Below the pieces are notes generated by a model. It did not search any database and had not been told where the DNA came from. It was given only the letters and a program-made list of their open reading frames with translations. From assembly GCA_003641545.1 (NCBI GenBank), contig QNAU01000015.1, positions 1-12,017 on the forward strand: DNA of 12,017 nucleotides, in the 5' to 3' direction. Numbering within the stretch: position 1 is the first letter of the stretch; every line of letters begins with the position of its first letter. Of this stretch, positions 8,676 to 12,017 are shown piece after piece. The translations under genes were made by a program, and so were the position numbers. This DNA comes from Thermotoga sp. (GTDB lineage: Bacteria > Thermotogota > Thermotogae > B21-G9).

Positions 8676-10184
8676 TCATATTTTACTCAAACCTTTTTCC
8701 AATTCTTTCATGGTGCTTTGAGTCCTGTTGGCAACATCCTTGAGATGTTGTGCTGAAGCTGCAACCTGCTCCGATCCGGCGAGGATGTCCTGGGATGCCT
8801 CCCCAACCTCCGAGAAATGTTTTTCCAATGATGATATAGAATCTTTCATCTTCCCTATGACCACGTGAATCTTGGATATGGCTTCCATTATTGAAGAGCT
8901 TTCAGATGTTATCCTCTCGTTGAGATTCGACACATCACCTATGGTTTTCTTCAAGTTCAACACGGATTCTTCGATGCTCGCCAACTTCTGTTGGGTTTCC
9001 ATGGCAAGTTTTCCTATCTCCCTTGAAAGCGCCTCAAATGCCCTTGGATCTATTTCCCTTCTGGATGCCTCTATTTCCGCATTTATCGACAGTATGTTTA
9101 TCCTTTCCGATATGGTCTTTATGGTTCCCGCCATCTTTTCAACCAGTTCACTCGCCTTCAAGAGTTCTTCCAAGGAGTTTGCGGAGTCTTTCAAACCTGA
9201 TACTATGTTCCTTATCGTTTCCGTACTTCTCTTTATCTCATTTTCACCCACGTTGACTTCTTCGAGAGTCTGCGCCATTTCATCCATAACATTCTGCGCA
9301 TTTTTCTCCATCGATTCAACCGATGAAGCCAATTCCTCAGAGGAAGCTGCGAGATCTTCCACGAGATCATTCGTGACGTCCACCACTTCCCTCAAAGGTT
9401 CCATGAATTTTCTGAGTTTCTTCACGATGGACGAGCTGAACGGTATCATCACCAAGAATACCAAGAAAGCCAAGATGATCGTCCTGAAGAGCAAGGTTTT
9501 CGATATGAGTGATGACGCCTCGAAGATTTCTTTCAGCGGTGTGGAGGTGAAAACATACAGCGAGGATTTTCCAGGTATGAGAAGTTTCGAAAAGTATCCC
9601 ATCCGTTTTTCCTTGAAAGTGTAAATGCAGTATCCTTCCTTTTTGTTTCTATAGCATTCATACAGATCTTCCACCCCTATCTGTTCCAAAGTCTTCCCAA
9701 CCATGCTCGGTTCGAAATGATATAGTATTCTTCCACTGGAATCGAGAATGCAGGTGTAATTCGGTAGTGCGGAGCTAAAAAGTTTGAACATGTCCACCTT
9801 CAGGTTGACAATGTTCTGTTCATCGTCACTCTTCACCACGAAGAAAGTGTATTTGTCGCTCACACCGTCGAGATAGACAAAATCCTTCGGGTAGATTCTG
9901 AATTCATCTTTATCCTCGGTATGCTTGATATTCTGTGAAACCAACCAGTCTGGAAATTCACCGACGTATGATGTGTTTGCTAAGAGCTTCCCGAGGAAGA
10001 ACACCTGGGATTTTAAAACGGTTGTTATAACTCTACTCGATAATTCAGTTTGCTTCCTTAAACTTCCCATTTCAAATTCTTCCGCCTGTTTTTTCGTGAA
10101 TTCCCAGAGCAGGATCTCGGTCGGTATGGACACAGCCAGAAAAGATAGAAGTATCAAGATGGCGTATTTGAATTTCAGAGACAT
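8676..10184 (-). CDS. divergent methyl-accepting chemotaxis protein with Cache-like sensor
   Basis: This 502-residue transmembrane receptor has membrane helices at about 7-27 and 228-250. Between them is an extracytoplasmic domain whose CILDSSGRILYHFEPSMVGK (145-164) and final TSTPLKEI (213-220) are typical of Cache sensors. After TM2 no clear HAMP domain is seen; the chain soon enters a long coiled coil with SSEELASSVE (281-290) and the mirrored SEQVAASAQ (471-479), about 16 heptads per arm. The signalling tip, residues 358-394, aligns with the MCP consensus (INILSINAEIEASRR versus xNILALNAAVEAARA), but the turn normally written AGExGRGF is REIDPRAF. Cys145, Cys176 and Cys186 lie in the sensor domain. 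ATG at 10184 has GGAGGTG (10190-10196) 5 bases upstream. It lies 16 bases after the CheA-like gene and 42 before thiB. Ligand unknown; partner kinase probably its operon neighbour. Confidence 0.93.
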   Translation of the reverse strand: MSLKFKYAILILLSFLAVSIPTEILLWEFTKKQAEEFEMGSLRKQTELSSRVITTVLKSQVFFLGKLLANTSYVGEFPDWLVSQNIKHTEDKDEFRIYPKDFVYLDGVSDKYTFFVVKSDDEQNIVNLKVDMFKLFSSALPNYTCILDSSGRILYHFEPSMVGKTLEQIGVEDLYECYRNKKEGYCIYTFKEKRMGYFSKLLIPGKSSLYVFTSTPLKEIFEASSLISKTLLFRTIILAFLVFLVMIPFSSSIVKKLRKFMEPLREVVDVTNDLVEDLAASSEELASSVESMEKNAQNVMDEMAQTLEEVNVGENEIKRSTETIRNIVSGLKDSANSLEELLKASELVEKMAGTIKTISERINILSINAEIEASRREIDPRAFEALSREIGKLAMETQQKLASIEESVLNLKKTIGDVSNLNERITSESSSIMEAISKIHVVIGKMKDSISSLEKHFSEVGEASQDILAGSEQVAASAQHLKDVANRTQSTMKELEKGLSKI

Positions 10185-10200
10185 AGATGCACCTCCAACT

Positions 10201-11622
10201 TCAACTCAAATTAAGTACTGGTACAGGTCTTCTATCCCTCAAAATCCACCCTCTAACATTCGGATAGACATCTTGAAGTTCGGATCTTCTCACAATGTAT
10301 CTTTCAACGCCGATTATCTCGTCCGCCAAGATAGCTTTTCTCTCCAATATTACAGCGTATCTTGGCTCAGTTTTGTAATCCAAGTTGAAGGCCTCGGATG
10401 ATTCGATCATCACCTTTTCATCTTCCACTTTCTTCATTTCATCCAAGAAGGTTATTTTCCTTATTTTATCAACCGGAAGAGCGAAGGTGATCTTCTCGCG
10501 TCTCAGGACAAGCAAAAATTCCGACATAGTCGTGTAAGGAACGAACAGAATTACCTTCGTTCCCTTACCCTTCTCGGTTTCTACCTTTATGGAACCGCGA
10601 AGTTTTCTCAAAGCTTCCTTGACGGCGAACATTCCTATTCCCCTTCCACCATCCATATCCTCATTCTGTAGAGTGCTGAGACCTGGAACAAATATCAGTT
10701 CAAGTGGATCGTCATAATCCAGGCCTATTTCCTTTGCTCTCAACTTCAACATTTCAACATCTATTCCTTTTCCATCATCCTCCACCGTTATGGTTATTCC
10801 CTTCTCATCGGGTTCAACCCTTATCGTTATCCTTCCCTTCCTCGGTTTCCCAAGTTTTTCCCTCTCTTCAGGAAGTTCTATTCCGTGTTTCACACTGTTT
10901 TTGACTATGTGTATCAGAGGTTCATATATAGCTGAAAAGGTTTTTCTCTCTATGAACAACTTCATCGCCTCGATGATCAGCTCTATCTCTTTTCCTTCCC
11001 TTCTTGCCATATCATCAACCAATCTCTTCAAACTGATCATGAAATCATCCAGCTTTGTGTATTCGATTATTCTGAGCGAATCTTCCACAAGTTTCAACGT
11101 CTCTCCCAATAAGGATACGAGATCCTCTACCTTCGATCGTTCCATCCTTCTCAAGGTTTCTCTCGAAACAGCCAGAGCCCTTGAAAGTGAATCCATCACA
11201 AGTGAGAGTGTTCTCCTCAATTCGTTCACCTTGAAATCGGTACTTTTTTCGCTCTCCCCCAGCTCAATGGTGTCCTTCCTGCCATCTATGTAATCTATCA
11301 ATTTTTCAAGTTTCGACAAGCTCAGATCATCAGTTATATTCACATCGAGAAGATGTATCATCAGATTCTTCACCCGTTCCAGTTTGTCTGGATCCACTTC
11401 ACTTTTTCCCTTAACCACCGCTTTGAAAATTGTTTCGATTCTGTGGAAGAGTTTTCCAAAATTTTCGAGTCCGATCATTTGAGAAGAACCTTTCAAGGTG
11501 TGAAAATGCCTGTAGAGATCGTTCAACTCGGATTTTTCAAGATCCCCCCTTTCCAGTATCGAAATTATTTCATGTGTTCTCGATCTGAATTCCTCGACGA
11601 ATATCGCCCTTATGTCCTCCAT
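10201..11622 (-). CDS. CheA-like sensor histidine kinase lacking the P2 domain
   Basis: At 473 residues this is much shorter than typical CheA (about 650-670). Domains in order: P1 phosphotransfer domain (about 1-110) with H-box HFHTLKGSSQMIG, phospho-accepting H41; a short acidic linker; a divergent helical P3-like region (about 130-205) without the usual LDxLMNLVGEL signature; P4 ATPase with N-box HIVKNSVKHG (N242, H247; usual DHG is KHG), G1 DDGKGI (282-287), F-box FVPGLST (311-317) and G2 GGRGIGM (325-331); and a P5 CheW-like domain (about 366-473) ending PVPVLNLS. All residues needed for ATP binding and His phosphorylation appear present, so activity is likely. The CheY/CheB-docking P2 domain is missing and no response regulator is encoded nearby. 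ATG at 11622 has GAGAGGGG 7 bases upstream and overlaps the CheW-like gene by 13 bases. Confidence 0.88.
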   Translation of the reverse strand: MEDIRAIFVEEFRSRTHEIISILERGDLEKSELNDLYRHFHTLKGSSQMIGLENFGKLFHRIETIFKAVVKGKSEVDPDKLERVKNLMIHLLDVNITDDLSLSKLEKLIDYIDGRKDTIELGESEKSTDFKVNELRRTLSLVMDSLSRALAVSRETLRRMERSKVEDLVSLLGETLKLVEDSLRIIEYTKLDDFMISLKRLVDDMARREGKEIELIIEAMKLFIERKTFSAIYEPLIHIVKNSVKHGIELPEEREKLGKPRKGRITIRVEPDEKGITITVEDDGKGIDVEMLKLRAKEIGLDYDDPLELIFVPGLSTLQNEDMDGGRGIGMFAVKEALRKLRGSIKVETEKGKGTKVILFVPYTTMSEFLLVLRREKITFALPVDKIRKITFLDEMKKVEDEKVMIESSEAFNLDYKTEPRYAVILERKAILADEIIGVERYIVRRSELQDVYPNVRGWILRDRRPVPVLNLS

Positions 11623-12002
11623 GATATTTCCCCTCTCACAACTATCTCATCGATCATGTTCGGTTTCAGAAGGAAATATTCGGAACCATCCTCCGATACA
11701 GCAACAGTTTTGAAGGGGGAATCCTCCGAGAGATAATCCATCAGTTTGATGATTCCCTTTCTAAGTGGTACAGGTAGAAGAAGAGCCTTCCAGTTTTTGA
11801 AGACCACTATGATTTCAGATCCACAATTCTTTGAAGGATCCATTCCATACACGGGGATAATCCTTTCCATGAAATAAGCAACACCCACAACATTTTTCCC
11901 ACTTGGAAGAAAACTCATGTTTTCGGACGGATCCAACAAACCCACAATATCTTTCTTGTCAACGGCAATCGGTGGATCCGTCGGAAAGACGATCAGTTCC
12001 AT
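11610..12002 (-). CDS. degenerate CheW-like coupling protein, start uncertain
   Basis: This is a short protein resembling a CheW scaffold, which bridges chemoreceptors and the P5 domain of CheA. From the ATG at 12002 it is 130 residues. CheW-like traits are the opening MELIVF strand, NVVGVAYFMERIIPVYGM (37-54; family vvGvxxlrGxiiPVidl), EIIVVFKNWKALLLPV (63-78) and the closing EYFLLKPNMIDEIV (108-121). Conserved Arg-Gly in the middle motif is Glu-Arg here, and the N-terminal strands look shortened. The reading frame remains open to the window edge (an in-frame GTG lies at 12014), so the real start may be outside; the ATG has only a weak GGAAG 5 bases upstream. Its stop overlaps the CheA-like start by 13 bases, so the two are probably translationally coupled. 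I am fairly sure of the family because of context, less from sequence alone. Confidence 0.7.
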   Translation of the reverse strand: MELIVFPTDPPIAVDKKDIVGLLDPSENMSFLPSGKNVVGVAYFMERIIPVYGMDPSKNCGSEIIVVFKNWKALLLPVPLRKGIIKLMDYLSEDSPFKTVAVSEDGSEYFLLKPNMIDEIVVRGEISWRT

Positions 12003-12017
12003 CTTGTCTTCCACAAC

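Noticed and set aside
8872..9624. 250-codon open frame on the + strand opposite the MCP
   Set aside because: It is the antisense shadow of the MCP coiled coil; the translation is Ser/Phe-rich low-complexity with no domain, and the MCP on the other strand is unmistakable.

Overview
The window looks like a chromosomal segment of a member of the Thermotogota, probably Thermotoga, Pseudothermotoga or a close relative. The reasons are purine-rich coding strands, heavy use of AGA/AGG for Arg and ATA for Ile, Lys/Glu-rich cysteine-poor proteins, very tight gene packing with strong AGGAGGT ribosome sites, some TTG starts, and the pair gyrA-archease. From memory this pair is also adjacent in Thermotoga maritima (TM1084/TM1083). 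Genus and species cannot be fixed from the sequence alone.

Layout. Positions 1-2432 on the + strand hold the 3' part of gyrA (the N-terminal ~135 residues, including the catalytic Tyr region, lie outside the window) and a small archease gene that overlaps its stop codon. A convergent gap of 52 bases follows. Everything from 2485 to the right edge is on the - strand and reads right to left as one tightly packed run of eight genes: a CheW-like coupling protein, a CheA-like histidine kinase, a methyl-accepting chemotaxis protein (MCP), a thiamine-binding periplasmic protein (ThiB/TbpA), a fused two-domain ThiP-like permease, an EamA/DMT-family transporter, TldD and TldE (PmbA). Gaps between neighbours are 42 bases or less and three junctions overlap, so a single polycistronic transcript starting beyond the right edge is likely. 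No gene-free stretch exceeds about 50 bases. No RNA genes, insertion sequences, CRISPR arrays or prophage remnants were seen.

How the genes work together. GyrA is housekeeping DNA topology; archease is the activator of the RtcB RNA ligase. TldD/TldE is a zinc peptidase pair. ThiB and ThiP are the binding protein and membrane part of a thiamine-type ABC importer, but no ATPase gene is present. The upstream trio (CheW-like, CheA-like, MCP) is the unusual part. The MCP has a Cache-type sensor domain but no recognisable HAMP domain, and its normally near-invariant hairpin tip has changed. The CheA-like kinase keeps the phospho-accepting His and the ATP-binding boxes but lacks the P2 domain and has a divergent P3. 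The CheW is degenerate. No CheY, CheB, CheR or CheD lies in the window. The best candidate for something undescribed is therefore a stripped-down, divergent chemosensory module transcribed with a thiamine-type uptake system. Its link to transport is inference from gene order only.
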